From the NCBI RefSeq assembly GCF_026151205.1, contig NC_087076.1, forward strand, positions 23,122,828 to 23,186,827: a DNA stretch of 64,000 bases, written 5' to 3'. This DNA comes from Bolinopsis microptera (Eukaryota > Ctenophora > Tentaculata > Lobata > Bolinopsidae). The notes under the pieces were generated by a model. That model saw nothing but the letters and a program-made list of their open reading frames with translations. It searched no databases and had not been told where the DNA came from. The translations under genes and the position numbers were made by a program. Below are positions 21,641 to 33,984 of the stretch, one piece after another. Every line of letters starts with the position of its first letter. The stretch's first letter is position 1.

Positions 21641-22639
21641 CGAAGTTGTCTACAGCTCTAGCAGCAGGGAGCTGTTTAGTTTGTATTTACACCGCTGAAT
21701 CGAGTTAAATAGGTTATATAAGTAACTCAATTCAAATAATTGGGCATGTTGAGCCATTAGTTCAGCCTTGGGGAACCACGCCCATATTTCATATTAGCTG
21801 AAGTTTTTATCTCAGCTTCTGAAGGCCGTAGAAACTTAACTTTCGGCTTAAAATTACCGCAATATTATGTAAGTATTTATATTGACACTATTAAGGTGCT
21901 GGAGCTTCCGGGGACATACTTTTGGTTTAAAATGAGAAAAACTGATATTTAATGAAGCGCAAACAAACAAACAAAAAGCTATCTAGTAGCTAAGTTAAAT
22001 CAACTAAGCACATTGATGTATAAAATGTTACTCGGCACAGTGTCCTTAGCTTCGTAAGGTCATTCTGGGCTAGAATAATTTTATGGTGGTAAAATATCTA
22101 AATTGCCCTCAGGCGCAGATATATTATGTTTTATCCATCTCAGCTCCTGAATATTGTAGGACCTTCAAGATAACCACAACAGCAGAATAGCCATATTTAT
22201 ATACAAGATATTAAGCAGTATGGGTCTATTTTGCATAGATTTTGAGATATTTATTTTCAAAACATGATTTTTAAAAGTTTTAAGATATCTTGGGCTTAAA
22301 AGACATTAACAATACAACAAACGTTCAACTCTACCGCATTTATGTAATTTCACATCTCCCGAGCTACTACACCTCTTAAGCTACTTAAATCTGAAGCTTG
22401 ATGCATCGACTACCAGCACCTTCAGCTCATTTTAGAAATCACAAGCAACCCGCCGGGCAGCTATCTCTAGCTAAGCTACTCCAGTACCCGTTGACTATAA
22501 TATATGCCCACTTTTATGTCAGCACAACCTCATCTAGCAAAGTCCAGCTGAAGCTACTAACAGTTACATCCAGCCCTATCCTATTATTACTTTTCCCTCC
22601 AATATTAGCTCTTTCCAGTGATTTCAATCTCATTCCGAT
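21641..22639. repeat. Diverged relatives of the 5.4-6.0 kb tandem repeat; no gene
   Basis: Phrases such as CACGCCCATAT and TTCTGAAGGCCGTAGAAACT recur with spacing like that at 5.5 kb. Otherwise AT-rich sequence without supported coding frames. Confidence 0.4.
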
Positions 22640-22949
22640 GGTGAACAAGAATTGCACCCGTTCTTTCGTTTTGGCGGACTAGATTTCCATTCGCTATAAC
22701 TATACGTATGAGCTCTAATCAGCTCACTTCATAATAATAATATTGATAAATTATGTTTTAACTAGGGAAACACATGAAATTCAATTCAATTGCTGTAGAA
22801 CTTAATTTATCTAACGTATCTTAACCTATCAGTATCTGTAATTCAAGAAATTGTAAGTAAAAGTAAACTATACTCATGTTTTAATTTTATACACATCATT
22901 CATCAGTAGACTACGCGTGCCACTTAAAAATTGGGCTCATTACCTAATA

Positions 22950-23952
22950 GGGGGGGGGGGGGGGGGGGGGGGGCAACGCCCCAAAAGGCCCCAAAAAGCC
23001 CCGATTTCTAGGGCCCTTTTTGGATTTTCGATGCGTCTAGGGCCTTTTGGGGCCCTAGAATTAACTTCAATTTCATCAAGTTTGATATATGCTAAGTGTT
23101 TTAATGATATTATCTGACTACTTGCACAGTACTTTTATGTTTATTTGAGTGTATTTACATGGATATTATGGTCCATAAACACTATCAAATAGTGGTCAGG
23201 GTCAAAAGGCCCAAAAAGGCTCCAAAAAGCCCCGATTTCTAGGGCCTTTTTGGATTTTCGATATGTGTAGGGCCTTTTGGGGCCCTACAATTAACTTCAA
23301 TTTCATCAAGTTTGATATATGCTAAGTGCTTTAATGATATTATCTGACTACTTGCACAGTACTTTCATGTTTATTTGAGTGTATTTACCTTAGATGGCAA
23401 GTACGTACGGTACAGGGCTTTATAAGTACGTACGGTACAGCTACTTTTAAAGGTACGTACGGAACAGGCACTGTAAGGTACAATTTTATTTCAAATTTTT
23501 AGAATCAACTTCAGTGAATTACTTGCAATTTTTGATTAGTATTATCATCATAATTTTTGAGACAGAACTAGAAGTCGAAAATAAACACACAAATTAACCG
23601 GTACTACACTACTACTACTTGTAATTATCATTAAACTCAAAGCTTCATCCTTTTGTTGCAGTATACGAACACCAGCTTTTCAGCTAGCTCAGGTCGCAAC
23701 CTTAATCTACGCTTGTCCATTGCTATCAACTGGATTTGTACCTTTCAGCCTACTTTATTAAGTACGTACCGTACAGCTAATTTAAAGGTACGTACCGTAT
23801 GTACTTGCCATCTTTGGTATTTACATGGAGATTATGGTCCATAAACACTATCAAATAGTGGTCAGGGTCAAAAGGCCCCAAAAAGCCCCGATTTCTAGGG
23901 CCCTTTTTGGATTTTCGATGCGTCTAGGGCCTTTTAGGGCGTTGCCCCCCCC
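22950..23952. mobile_element. Non-autonomous DNA transposon with G-run inverted ends
   Basis: The left end is a long G-run followed by GGGCAACGCCC; the right end is GGGCGTTGCCCCCCCC, its inverse. Inside are repeated blocks of GGCCCCAAAAAGCCCCGATT...TTTTTGGATTTTCGAT near 22980, 23215 and 23875, with a spacer of about 200 bp. No transposase. The homologous empty site at 46310-46325 supports insertion. Confidence 0.75.
23389..23816. mobile_element. hAT-type MITE with 8-bp target duplication
   Basis: The ends CTTAGATGGCAAGTACGTAC and (reverse complement of the right end) CAAAGATGGCAAGTACATAC are inverted repeats. GTATTTAC flanks both sides (23381-23388 and 23817-23824). The related block at 23151 shows the uninterrupted GTATTTACATGG. 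An 8-bp duplication and CARRG-type ends are hallmarks of hAT elements. Inside, GTACGTAC motifs repeat. Too short (428 bp) to encode a transposase. Confidence 0.88.
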
Positions 23953-24028
23953 TAATATTATACATTACATAGCATAGTATACATTAAAATACACTTGCGC
24001 CGCGCATTCATTGACCACAGGCTAGCTA

Positions 24029-24149
24029 CCTTACTCGGGAATATTATGACTGGGATAAAGTGGTGGGTTTTGGAAAATTCCGCCATATTTTTCACGGTCA
24101 TTAATTTTCCCAGTCGTAAATTAACCCGCTATAATGTTCCCGAGTAAGG
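24029..24149. mobile_element. Tc1/mariner-like MITE with TA duplication
   Basis: Ends CCTTACTCGGGAATATTAT and its inverse (one mismatch) are flanked by TA on each side. Length 121 bp. A partial relative (GGTGGGTTTTGGAA..AACCCGCTATAAT) follows at 24178-24262. Confidence 0.75.
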
Positions 24150-24262
24150 TAAACTAATAATAATACATTTTGATGCTTGGTGGGTTTTGGAACATTCCGC
24201 CATATTTTTCCTGGTCATTAATTTTCCCAGTTATAAATTAACCCGCTATAATATTCCACCAT

Positions 24263-25464
24263 TTTTACAATTTTCACCATTAGGACCACCAAGTCTCCCG
24301 GTATTGGGATGGCCTGAGGTGCTTATATCCTTTCCAGTAACCCTAGCCCACTCTGTGCCGCCAAGGCACTATACTCGTAACTTCGTATACTAGTTGTAAT
24401 GGGTTGGTCCTACGACACCAAGGACCTTCTGCGTGGGAGGGGATCGTGTTAACACTACACCACCCAGCCAACCAACAGATCCCTCAAACTCCAGTTCTTT
24501 TTCCAGTTCCTGAAATGTATATTTTTGTCTAAGGGGCATCCAGTCAGTGCTCTCGGTGACCAGTGAATTCCACGCCTCTAAGGTCGCTTGTTATCTGTCA
24601 GCGAATGTTAAAGACCCGTTCTTGTGAGATTTTGTGTAACACAGAGAGTCAAAACAGCTACCATTTATGCTTTATTTATGAGCATTTCAAGCAGAGGATC
24701 CCTGCTTAATTGTGGTAACTGTAAGCAAACCCGTTGCTAACTCCCCTTATGTCAAGGATTAAAACATTATGCCATTAAAAACTTTGGACATTATCCTCGG
24801 TTACATCGACGCCACGTACTTATGAGAGCTGGCTGCTGGATCTTGGGCTTTACTTCTAAAGCAATTTGTACACTTGTGCTAGGCAAAGCGCAGCGAATTC
24901 TTGCAATGTGCGTTTTGATTTATTCCAACTCGTTTCTAGCTCTGCTCATACAGCAGATCAATCAGTGACCTCTGCAGTGGTCGCACAACATATTAAAAAG
25001 TAACTGCTGCTCGATGAGCAGAAAATTGGTTGAAATTTGAAATAAGCCATGAACACAGAACACTGTAAGCTCTTTCTCATTGTGTCCAAATTGAAATGGC
25101 TTTTAATATTAGAATTGATGAAAACCCACAATCAAGGATTAATCTCAATTATCCGGCAATTTTCGGCAGCCTTAAATGTCTTCTTCTTATTACCCGGTTC
25201 CGGTCCGGCCAAATGCAGAAAACCGGAATATCCAGTTTTTTCCGGTCCAGCAGTAAAAACCTTAGACCGGTCAGTTTCTGACCCTCTGCTCTATCCAGCT
25301 GCCACTGGAAGCCTCCTATTCCAGTTCTTCTGCCAATAACTTCCTGCTCCATCCATTTCTTCAAGTAACTTAGCATTTTTCAGCAACGCCAGTTGCATTC
25401 TACTCTATCCATATAGCATCAGCATCCTACAATAGAGCTCTTTTTTGCAAAAGGAAGCAAACGG
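24263..25464. other. No gene seen
   Basis: A block at 24400-24490 has a tRNA A-box-like phrase on the minus strand but no B box. A CCGG-rich stretch occurs at 25190-25270. No supported coding frame. Confidence 0.4.
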
Positions 25465-25760
25465 TTGCTCACAATACTTATAGTCGCTATATTTACCCAG
25501 GTTGAGATCAGGGGTAGTACGCACTAGGACGGGTATTTCTTTACACTTTAGAGTTGACGAACTTAACTGAGGTGTGCACAGTCGGTTTTAAACCATCAAT
25601 CTTCTCAGTTCCGCACTATATTTATAAAAGAACTTTTGTGATTCTTTTACTTTTCAACATAATAGTGAAATTTTACTGTAAATAGGCCTTATGATACCAT
25701 TTTGATTTTAATTTCTGTTCACTGCTTGTTTATTAAAGAATTTGGCCTTTTTTAATCGTT
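25465..25760. repeat. Dispersed repeat, copy 2 (partner 21290-21640)
   Basis: Direct-orientation copy sharing the TATAGTCGCTATATTTACCC and TTTAATCGTTGA phrases at matching spacing. Confidence 0.8.
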
Positions 25761-26355
25761 GATTACCTACATATCCAATACGTACACAAGCAAACAATTT
25801 CAAGGGATTCCCTCTGAAATTCTCAGCCTACTACGACCAATTAAACACCGCCTATTTTTGCACATGATAAATTTGGTACTTAGAATATTCATGACATTCA
25901 ACATGGTACAGTGACGTATGGTTAAATCAGGGCTAGCACACCAGAACGCGTATTTATTTTGAGATAAAATTCTAAGGGTGGAACTTAAGCGATCCATGTA
26001 TCATGACAGGCCCTATAGACAAGATACATTTTCGGAACGAACTCTATTGCCATTATCGACTTAAAAAATGTTGTGAATTTATATCTGGAAGATAACCAAG
26101 TAAAACAAGTAAAAAAAAAGTATATGGTAATATAAGTTATTCAATGTGAACACAACATGAAATAAATACATAGCGTAATCCGTTTACCGCTAAGTAGGTG
26201 GCGGCGGTTGTAAGGATGGAAGGCGATTAATAGGGACTACTGGTTAGGACAGAACTTTGGACTATAAGCTAAAAGTATGAACTAATCTAACATCTTCATA
26301 TTGTACGTTGAAGGATGAAAATCATACGGTCAGGATTTTACTAAGAAAACTAAAC
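25761..26355. other. No gene seen
   Basis: AT-rich spacer before the GA array. Confidence 0.5.
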
Positions 26356-26442
26356 TAGAGAAAGAGAGGAGAGAGAGAGAGAGAGAGAGAGAGCAGAGAG
26401 AGAGAGAGAGAGAAGAAGAGAGAGAGAAAGAGAGAGAGAGAA

Positions 26443-26498
<56 letters not shown>

Positions 26499-26582
26499 GA
26501 GAGAGAGAAAGAGAGAGAGAGGAGAGAGAGAGAGAAGAGAGAGAGAAAGAGAGAGAGCGAGATAGAGAAGAGAGAGAGATAC

Positions 26583-26621
<39 letters not shown>

Positions 26622-26705
26622 CGAAGAGAGAGAAGAGAGACAGAGAGAAGAGAAGAGAGAAAGAGAGAGAGAGAGAGCGAAGAGAGAGCGAGAGAGAGAG
26701 ACCTA

Positions 26706-26755
<50 letters not shown>

Positions 26756-26865
26756 AGAAGAAGAGAGAGAGAAGAGAGCGAGAGAGAGAGAGAGAGAAAG
26801 AGAGAGAAGAGAGAGAGAGAGAGAGAGAAAAGAAGAGAGAGAGAGAGAAGAGAGAAGAAAGAGAG

Positions 26866-26904
<39 letters not shown>

Positions 26905-26940
26905 TGAGAGAGAGAAGAGAGAGAGAAGAAGAGAGAAGAA
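26356..26940. repeat. (GA)n-rich array, about 585 bp
   Basis: Imperfect GA dinucleotide array with interspersed AAG, GCG and GAT variants. The long Leu-Ser frames on the minus strand are repeat translation. Confidence 0.97.
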
Positions 26941-27804
26941 CAAGCGGAGCACAACCCCGGCCGATGAATGAAAAAGGCCCCGATAGATGGGCTCGCCTTT
27001 TGTAGTGAGTCTTTCCCAGGGTAGTTGCCGTGGAGATGCAGTGTTCTTCGCACTTGCATCATGCAAATAAAAATAGCAGTTAAATTTTAAAATACTGGCA
27101 GTTACATTAAAATACTGGTTTACAAACCGGTTATCAAATTACTTTAAGATAATTGTAATGAACTTATCATTTAATCTAATCCAAAATCTTAACACCAAAC
27201 GCAACAAATTTTACGGAACTTCATGCTTCAGCTAAATTTAGTGCGCGAGAATACGGTCTGCTGAGTTTATTGCGATATTTACTGTTATCAATAAAAATTC
27301 TATTCGCACGCCAGTCGGTCTCGTGCAGAGAAATTTTAAATTTAACTTTGATCTGACAGCTATAAGAATATTTAGAGGGAGTTATGAGTCCTCGCCTGCT
27401 AAAGTAGTGGATGACCCTTGCTTACGGCAAGTTAAACAAGGATCGGAAACTACTAGGTTCCGTACAGACTCAACTCTGCCCCGTGGTCAATATGTTCATT
27501 ATATGCAAGCCTCTGATTTTTATAAGAATAAATTGTTAACGCCAATTAACTTCTAAATGCTGCACTGTGCTTAACACCACCCTATGTCCCATGAGATCCG
27601 GGTCTCACGGTGATCTGCAGATCACGTCACCCAATCAGTGACGATACAAAAAGAGTTGATTATTAGTAGGTGAGTTGATCAGCTGTCAGTACCAACCATA
27701 ATTTGCGATATAATAAATAACAATCACTATCTAATACCCTGAAATAAAAAAAAGAAAGGGAAGTTGCAATGAGAGTATAATACCTGATGCATGATCAGCC
27801 AACT
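26941..27804. other. No gene seen
   Basis: Short frames (27323-27556 plus) have no recognisable domain and no splice context I would trust. Confidence 0.4.
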
Positions 27805-28050
27805 GAAATCTGAAATCCTGAAATCTGAAAATCTGAAATCTGAAATCAGAAATCTGAAATCTGGAAATCTGAAATCTGAAATCTGAAACTGAAATCTGAA
27901 ATCTGAAATCGAAAGCTGAAATATGAAATCTTGAAATCTGAAATCGAAATCTGAACTCTATAAAAATCTGAAATCTGAAATCTGAAATCTGAAATTTGAA
28001 TTTGAAATCTGAAATCTGAAATCTGAAATTTGAAATCTGAAATCTAAAAT
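27805..28050. repeat. (TGAAATC) / CTGAAAT minisatellite
   Basis: Degenerate array of 9-bp CTGAAATCTGAAAT-type units with many single-base changes. Confidence 0.93.
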
Positions 28051-28864
28051 GTAAAAGGGTCTAAAATCACAGCTGCCCAGTATACTTGTATTATAGTATG
28101 GGCCTGCTGATAGCATGGATCGCGAAGTTCCACAGGATCTGGTAGTCCTTCATAATTCTGTCTGCGGCCTCTATGCTTCTATGAATTGTCATCTTGCACA
28201 ACTCCTTAATAATCTGAAGTGGCTGGGAATGAGTGAAATTTTGCACTTTCCAGACAGATATAGAATTTAAACGAAGTGTCGTAACGTCACCCTCAAATTA
28301 AGGTCAGTTTACCAGGGAGCTGACCAAGACAGAAACCCAATGACGGGTCCGGAGTCACTTGACTATAACGTCACCAGAAGAGCGTCATGGTTCTCCGTTT
28401 TCCCCGGTCATTTGACCAGTGTCTCGCATGCCTATTTTATTTGAATCTGAGAATGTGAAGAAAGTGGTAATAATATCCTAATTACCTCCCATAGAAAGCC
28501 AAATTCATTTTCTGAGAGAAAGCTAATATTTAACAAAATATAATCGACATTGTTACAAACTCAATTTTGAATGACCGTTTCCTGAACTAAAAGTAAAAAT
28601 AAATATGTTCAGAACATTCTAGAAGGTTTATTGGATTATTCTATGATACAGGGAAGCAAAGCCTGAGCCTAACAATTATAATGAAGTAATTCGCCGCAAC
28701 TTTATTTTAAAGAAAAAATCCCAAGATTTATCGAATTTGCATTTTATTGTTGCCATATATGGTCATTTTCCACTACATTATTATTAATTTTGTCGCCCCT
28801 GCACAAACTAATCATTAAGTTAAGAACCCGAAGTTTGTTTGTAATTTCTTGCTTCTCCAATTAT
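28051..28864. other. No gene seen
   Basis: No supported coding frame. The end (28795-28864) begins the repeat also seen at about 32525. Confidence 0.5.
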
Positions 28865-29360
28865 CAAATAGCTTATAGCGGTACTTTATTGAAATAATTG
28901 ATCCCTGGAGGTCCATTATAAATGTTTTCCCCTTGTCTTGGTCGCAGACTGGCATTAACCATAAAATCGTTTTTGCAAATTCCACTTATGGACCATTCTT
29001 GGGAAAATGATCTTTACGTACATAGTACAGATTTTCTTTCTGACAGCTGGGCCTCCTATATTTTACATTGTTTATTGACGTGTTTTTATTACTTTTTTTA
29101 TTTACTTCTTATTTCTTTGTTTTTTTTACGTTATTTTGTTAAGGTGTTTTATATACGTTGTTTTATTTACGTTGTTTTACTTTTTACGTTGTTTTCTTTA
29201 CTTGTTTTATTTACGTGTTTTTATTACGACGTTTGCTTTATTTACGTTGTTTTATTTACGGTTGTTTTATTTACGTTGCCTAGATTACGTTGCTTTATTA
29301 CGTTGTTTTATTTACGTTGTTTTAATTTACTTGTTTTATTTACGTTGTTTTATTACGTCT
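28865..29360. repeat. Dispersed repeat plus TTTATTTACGTTG minisatellite, copy 2
   Basis: Same two blocks as 11280-11600, here leading directly into the duplicated gene segment. The Phe/Leu/Tyr-rich frames across it are repeat translation. Confidence 0.8.
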
Positions 29361-30454
29361 GCTAACTAGATGCAATATTAAAATATGCACACATTTTAAG
29401 TATATTTACCTTTTTATTAAAAGCACATTCATTTAATACATATAAAAACTACTAACTTGCTTGATTCTGCACTATTTGAAACGATCTTAGACCCGAAATT
29501 GATCGGGAGAATCGACTTGAAATTAAACAAAAATTTCCAGAAATATGTTTAAATTTCCCTATATAAATGATTAAACATAACTTTTATTATTCTTATACTA
29601 GTGTAAAAAAAAATATTAAAGTACATTATGAATTATAAATAATGATAAAATATTAGTTGTTTCATTTTATCAAAGTTTGTAAGTGAGTGTAAAACGGCAT
29701 GACGATAACGATCCATCATTTTGCGATCCTACGTGTCATCCAGTCAAAGGTAAACATTTATATGGTAAAATCTTATTAGTCTATTATAATTATGGACACG
29801 GAGGCAAACGTTCAATCCAAGTCCCAAACGTTTTCAGTTATCAATTGATTTATTATTTAATACTTTATCTGATAAACTTACTAATCGATTACTAAGCAAA
29901 TTGCTATAAAAGACAACCACTGATTGAATAATAAGCTAATTGATTAATTTGCTTATTATCCAAGTAGCAACCATTTTTCGATATAATCAAAATGAAACCT
30001 CCTACCATCCTCACCTCACAACTGGGGATGTATCCAAAATTAGTAATTACTAGTTTGTATCATGAAACCAAATTTCCCCACTTTTATGAAACCCTTTACT
30101 TCATAACTTTATCGGCGTGTACATCAAATTTAATAAAATTAATTCAATTTTTTTTCGAATCATAGGTTCAATATCGCATATTTTTAGTTAGTACTTTTCG
30201 AATAATTGATCAAGTCACATAAAGAGTGCAAATGATGTAATTTAATAATTGGACCTTTCTAAATTACAGTTTTCCTGAAATAAAGTGAAGCTCTAGCTAA
30301 ACTCTAATGATTGAGATATCCAAGCGATTCGTTAGTGTTCTCTTTGTTCATTTCATGTTTAATTCCGTTTAATTCCTGTTTAATGTTTAATTCCTGTTTA
30401 TCAAGTAAAAATACTTTGACAATTGGATAAATAGTAAAAAGTGAGTTTTTCACG

Positions 30455-30590
30455 TCGGCCGTGTGGTTTAGTGGTTTTAATACATTTGCTTCTCACGCGA
30501 CGACAGGGTTTGAATCCCAATGGACCAATTTGGAAAGATGCGGTTCGGCAACCAAACCAATGTAATGGGCTGGCTTCGAAAAAACTTAAA
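30455..30590 (+). repeat. Possible tRNA-derived SINE
   Basis: A-box-like TGGTTTAGTGG and B-box-like GGTTTGAATCCC lie about 35 bases apart, as in pol III promoters of tRNA genes, followed by an unrelated body and an A-rich end. The cloverleaf does not close well, so this is not a functional tRNA. Confidence 0.45.
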
Positions 30591-32006
30591 AAAATTTACA
30601 TTTTTAAAATTTCAAATTTTGTCAATCTCAAAAAATGCCTAAGTGAACAATTTTTGAATAACTCGAGCCAATACGAAACATTTTTATAATTTGTTTAATT
30701 AGATAATTAGCTAATTAATTAATTATAAATTATCGATTGTCTGACGTGAAACATTTTTTCGGACAAAAGTTCTTCTCGCGATAAGATTAAAAACACCCTC
30801 GATTAATTTGTAACCATCTAACGATGTTCATCAGCTAGATATTTTGTCAAAACACGCAAGGTGTAAAAAGTGTAAAAGTACCATTAAAGACATGTGGAAA
30901 ATATAAGACATGTGGAAAAATTTTGGAAAACAGTTTAGTCCCAGCCTAATAACTCATAAAATCTTTGGAAGCTTTTTGTGGTCGCGTAATCGATTTTTTC
31001 CCAGAACGATCTGAACAGTACTATAGTATATCTTCACCCTCAGCGTGCCAATATCCAATCACGCAAAAAAAAAATAAAAAAAAAAAAAAAAAAATAGACT
31101 CATATTAGTAATCGTGACGTCAAGTAATCCATGACATTGGCACAAGTAACTGAATAACTGTGCCAGTGTGCCTGCAGTCATCGTCGGCACGGATTTTGGC
31201 TAGGCACGGCTTTTGAAAACCACGCGCGACGAGCCTGAGGAGTTGTCACGTATCCTTGGCACGCCCTATAAATAACACACTACGACCTAATGGGTCATTA
31301 CATCTGAACCGCACCATGACAACAGTCATGGTGACAACAGTACCAATAGTATAATATGGTCGGGGCCTTAATTCTGAAAAACAATGGGCGACATTCTTAC
31401 AATCCTTTATATCTAGTTAAACATACAATTAACAGTGATTTTCAGTCCAAACGTGACGTGCAAACTAGAGTGGGATCTTGAGTCGACACCTTTAAAATTA
31501 TGACTGATAGTGTGTTGGGGAGTGACGATCAGTTGAATGGGAATTCTACTCTGCGGAGGATGAGTATGCAGGAGATGCCAGCTCTTCTTCCCTCTCTCCA
31601 CAATACGGGCTCAGCCTCCCTGCACATCCGGACTTGACTTCCCTTTAATCCCCCTCTGCTACTAACAAGTGTGGCGCCTCACTCTAACCAAAACTACAGG
31701 TGTCAGAGTAGTGATACACTGTAACGAGGAGGTCTCAACACAGTGCTCTTCCCTCAATCAACGTGTAGTTGGAAAAATTGGAGCAGGGATCGGAACACGG
31801 AGGTAGCAAAGATATGTTCCTTTCCTCCGACACAAGCATCTGATTACTACGGAACACAATCACAATTACCAGGTGACTAATAAAAAACAAGCATTGGTTT
31901 AACAAAGTAACAATAACTTTAATTTAATAAATAAACCACCTTGCTGATCTTCACGTAAGCTCGTGATTTACGTGTTTTCTGTCGAAATTTCAATGTGTTA
32001 TTTACA

Positions 32007-33110
32007 GTATGGACGGCACAACACGTGGTATCCGATGACGTAGTCACAGACATTGCCCCGTACCAGCGTACTCTCTGCAATGGCCATTCACAAGCCTAAG
32101 TAAAACCGGTTTTTCTGAATATTTATGTGAGATTAGATTCACATCCTTATAGTTCTAGAGAATCAGCACGGGTGCAAGTATGAAGGATCATTTTAAACGT
32201 TGTAATGTAGATCGTAAAAGGAACTACTTTCATAAACTATATATTCAAGTTTTATTTATCAAAACTACCTGGTAAAGCGGATTGAATAATGCGCTTTTTT
32301 CACTCCTAATAATAAGGCGACTATAATCATTCCTTAAGAACAAGAACCATCAACACACTGTTTTGATGCAGGTGTAACGGAAACTGACATAATTAAGAGG
32401 AGACCATAACACAGGAGCGCAGTCACGAGACATAAGTGATGAGACATCAAAATAAATGAAAATTCCTGCACAAAAAGAGCAAATAGGAACCGGTCATTGC
32501 ACTCTCATCCTCTCAATCTCCTCTCATAGTTAGTTGCACAAACTAATCATTGAGGTTAAGACCGAGTTGGTTGTCTATTCATCTTTCTCTCCAATTATCA
32601 AATTAGATATAGCGGTGCTTTTATTGAAATAATGATTCCTGGAGGTCCAGTATAAATGTCTTGGGTCGCAGAACTGACATTAACCAATATAATCGGACCG
32701 GTCCTTGCACGCTCATCCTCTCAATCTCACCTCTAAACTCAATTTAAAAGATCTGCCAAAAAATACGTTACTCAATAAGTTTGTTTGAGTATACAAACAA
32801 CTTATTGAGCTAACTAAAAAACCGGTTTAACACGTGCCCACAAGTAAGCATCCAAGATATAGAGGAAATCTTTCACGGACACGCAAAGACTGATCTATGC
32901 TAAAGCACGTGGATCGTCTCTGATTGTCAGCGTTACGGAGAAAATATAAAAACGTGTTTTTAAAATTGTTAATTAAGTCCAAATTTGGTTTTTTTTGTCG
33001 CAAATTGTAGGCCTTATCTATCTTGATTTGCTGTACCATAAGTAAGTTATGGAATACACTGTCGAACTCGTGCCTTTGGCACTCGTTGCACCAGCAGTTC
33101 CATAACCTAC
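32007..33110. repeat. Insertion in the pseudogene segment
   Basis: The intact locus runs directly from GTGTTATTTA to ATATAACACATATA (about 19060-19080). Here about 1.1 kb separates these phrases. The insert contains the AGCGGTGCTTTTATTG repeat (32610-32700) and a stem made of CTCAATAAGT and ACTTATTGAG at 32770-32810. A 110-codon minus-strand frame inside has no recognisable domain. Confidence 0.6.
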
Positions 33111-33160
33111 CTAATATAACACATATAATAGGATATGGGATATAGCGGATAGTTAGCATA

Positions 33161-33684
33161 TTGGTTATTTTATAACTTAATAAGGTGGGTCATAATTTTA
33201 TCAATTACTGTCTCCCGAATGAGATAGAATCACACTCTTTCAATGAAGGCAGAGTTATAATCATATTGCGATAGCGGATTACAAAATACAAACTATGAAG
33301 TATAGGGGGGGGTGGGGGGAAGGTTATAAATCATGTATATTTTCAATTTTGTAGTAGACATGATGGAGACAAGCCATTTCAGTTACTAAAGGTTGAACCA
33401 ATTTCAATTGACAACGATGTTTTTATAAAAATCTTGAAAATAAGCAGTATTTAGGTATTTTACCAACAAACGCAAAACTGTTTTTGGGTTCAAGATTATT
33501 TTGCAGAGTTTCACAGTATAAAAGCATGTGCATTGGGCTTCATTATAGTTTGTTGATGAGGCGTATTTTTTAGCGTTTAACCCTGGTGACTGAAGGTCTT
33601 AATTCATCCATGTCCTTTCGGTTAGGCCCATAATTATCACTCCATGAACTCTCTCCAATGAGCTCCTCCCTCGAACAATTGATA
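33161..33684. other. No gene seen
   Basis: AT-rich spacer with a short G-run at 33305-33320. Confidence 0.5.
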
Positions 33685-33984
33685 TCACGTGTTCCTTTCT
33701 GCCTCAGCTCGGTGATTTGTCTCCTTCATCTGTTGATATTCGTTTACTCTTCTCGAACAAAGATAGTAATTCCTGTGATTGCTTCTGGTCATTTCCTCGA
33801 CAGTTGTTACCAGAAGACTTTCATCATCCATGTTTCTGATAAGGCCTATATATAATTTATCGTCTCTACACAGTACACGACTATTTTTCCGCTTTATGAG
33901 TTCCTTCTCATCTCCTTCTCTTGCCATGATGAAACACACCACGTGACATGTCCCGTAGCTCGTGCTTGAAATAGTTCTAATCAT
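33685..33984 (-). other. Unrecognised 99-codon reading frame
   Basis: Open frame on the minus strand with a charged composition (MAREGDEKELIKRK, VTTVEEMTRSN). Its mix of residues is more protein-like than most chance frames here. No splice evidence, no domain and no homologue I can name. Chance is quite possible in AT-rich DNA. Confidence 0.2.

Larger units (their letters stand above)
22640..24020. repeat. Dispersed repeat interrupted by a transposon (partner 45810-46380)
   Basis: The segments 22640-22949 and 23953-24020 match 45810-46320 and 46320-46380. Shared phrases include TTTCGTTTTGGCGGAC, GGAAACAC and GCGCCGCGCATTCAT. In the partner CCTAATAG and TAATATTATACATT are joined directly; here the transposon at 22950-23952 separates them. 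Confidence 0.75.
29361..33160 (+). pseudogene. Decayed duplicate of the 16.4-19.2 kb secreted-protein locus
   Basis: Homology by eye runs from about 29370 to 33160. The signal-peptide exon (29699-29751) starts ATGACGATAACGATC but has single-base indels that break its frame. Exon 2 relic is at about 31418-31880, recognisable from GTTAAACATACAATTAACAG, GTGATACACTGTAACGAGG and GCATCTGATTACTACGGAAC, with many frameshifts and deletions. No relic of the cysteine-rich exon 3 was found. Intron sequence from 30790 (ACACCCTCGATTAATTTG) to 31360 also matches. The intron-1 LINE is absent here. Confidence 0.85.

Noticed and set aside
24395-24500. tRNA-like block on the minus strand (TGGTGTAGTG A-box)
   Set aside because: No B box and no cloverleaf; too weak to call a tRNA or SINE.
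26350-27066. Long Leu/Ser-rich reading frames on the minus strand
   Set aside because: Direct translation of the (GA)n array; no other coding signal.
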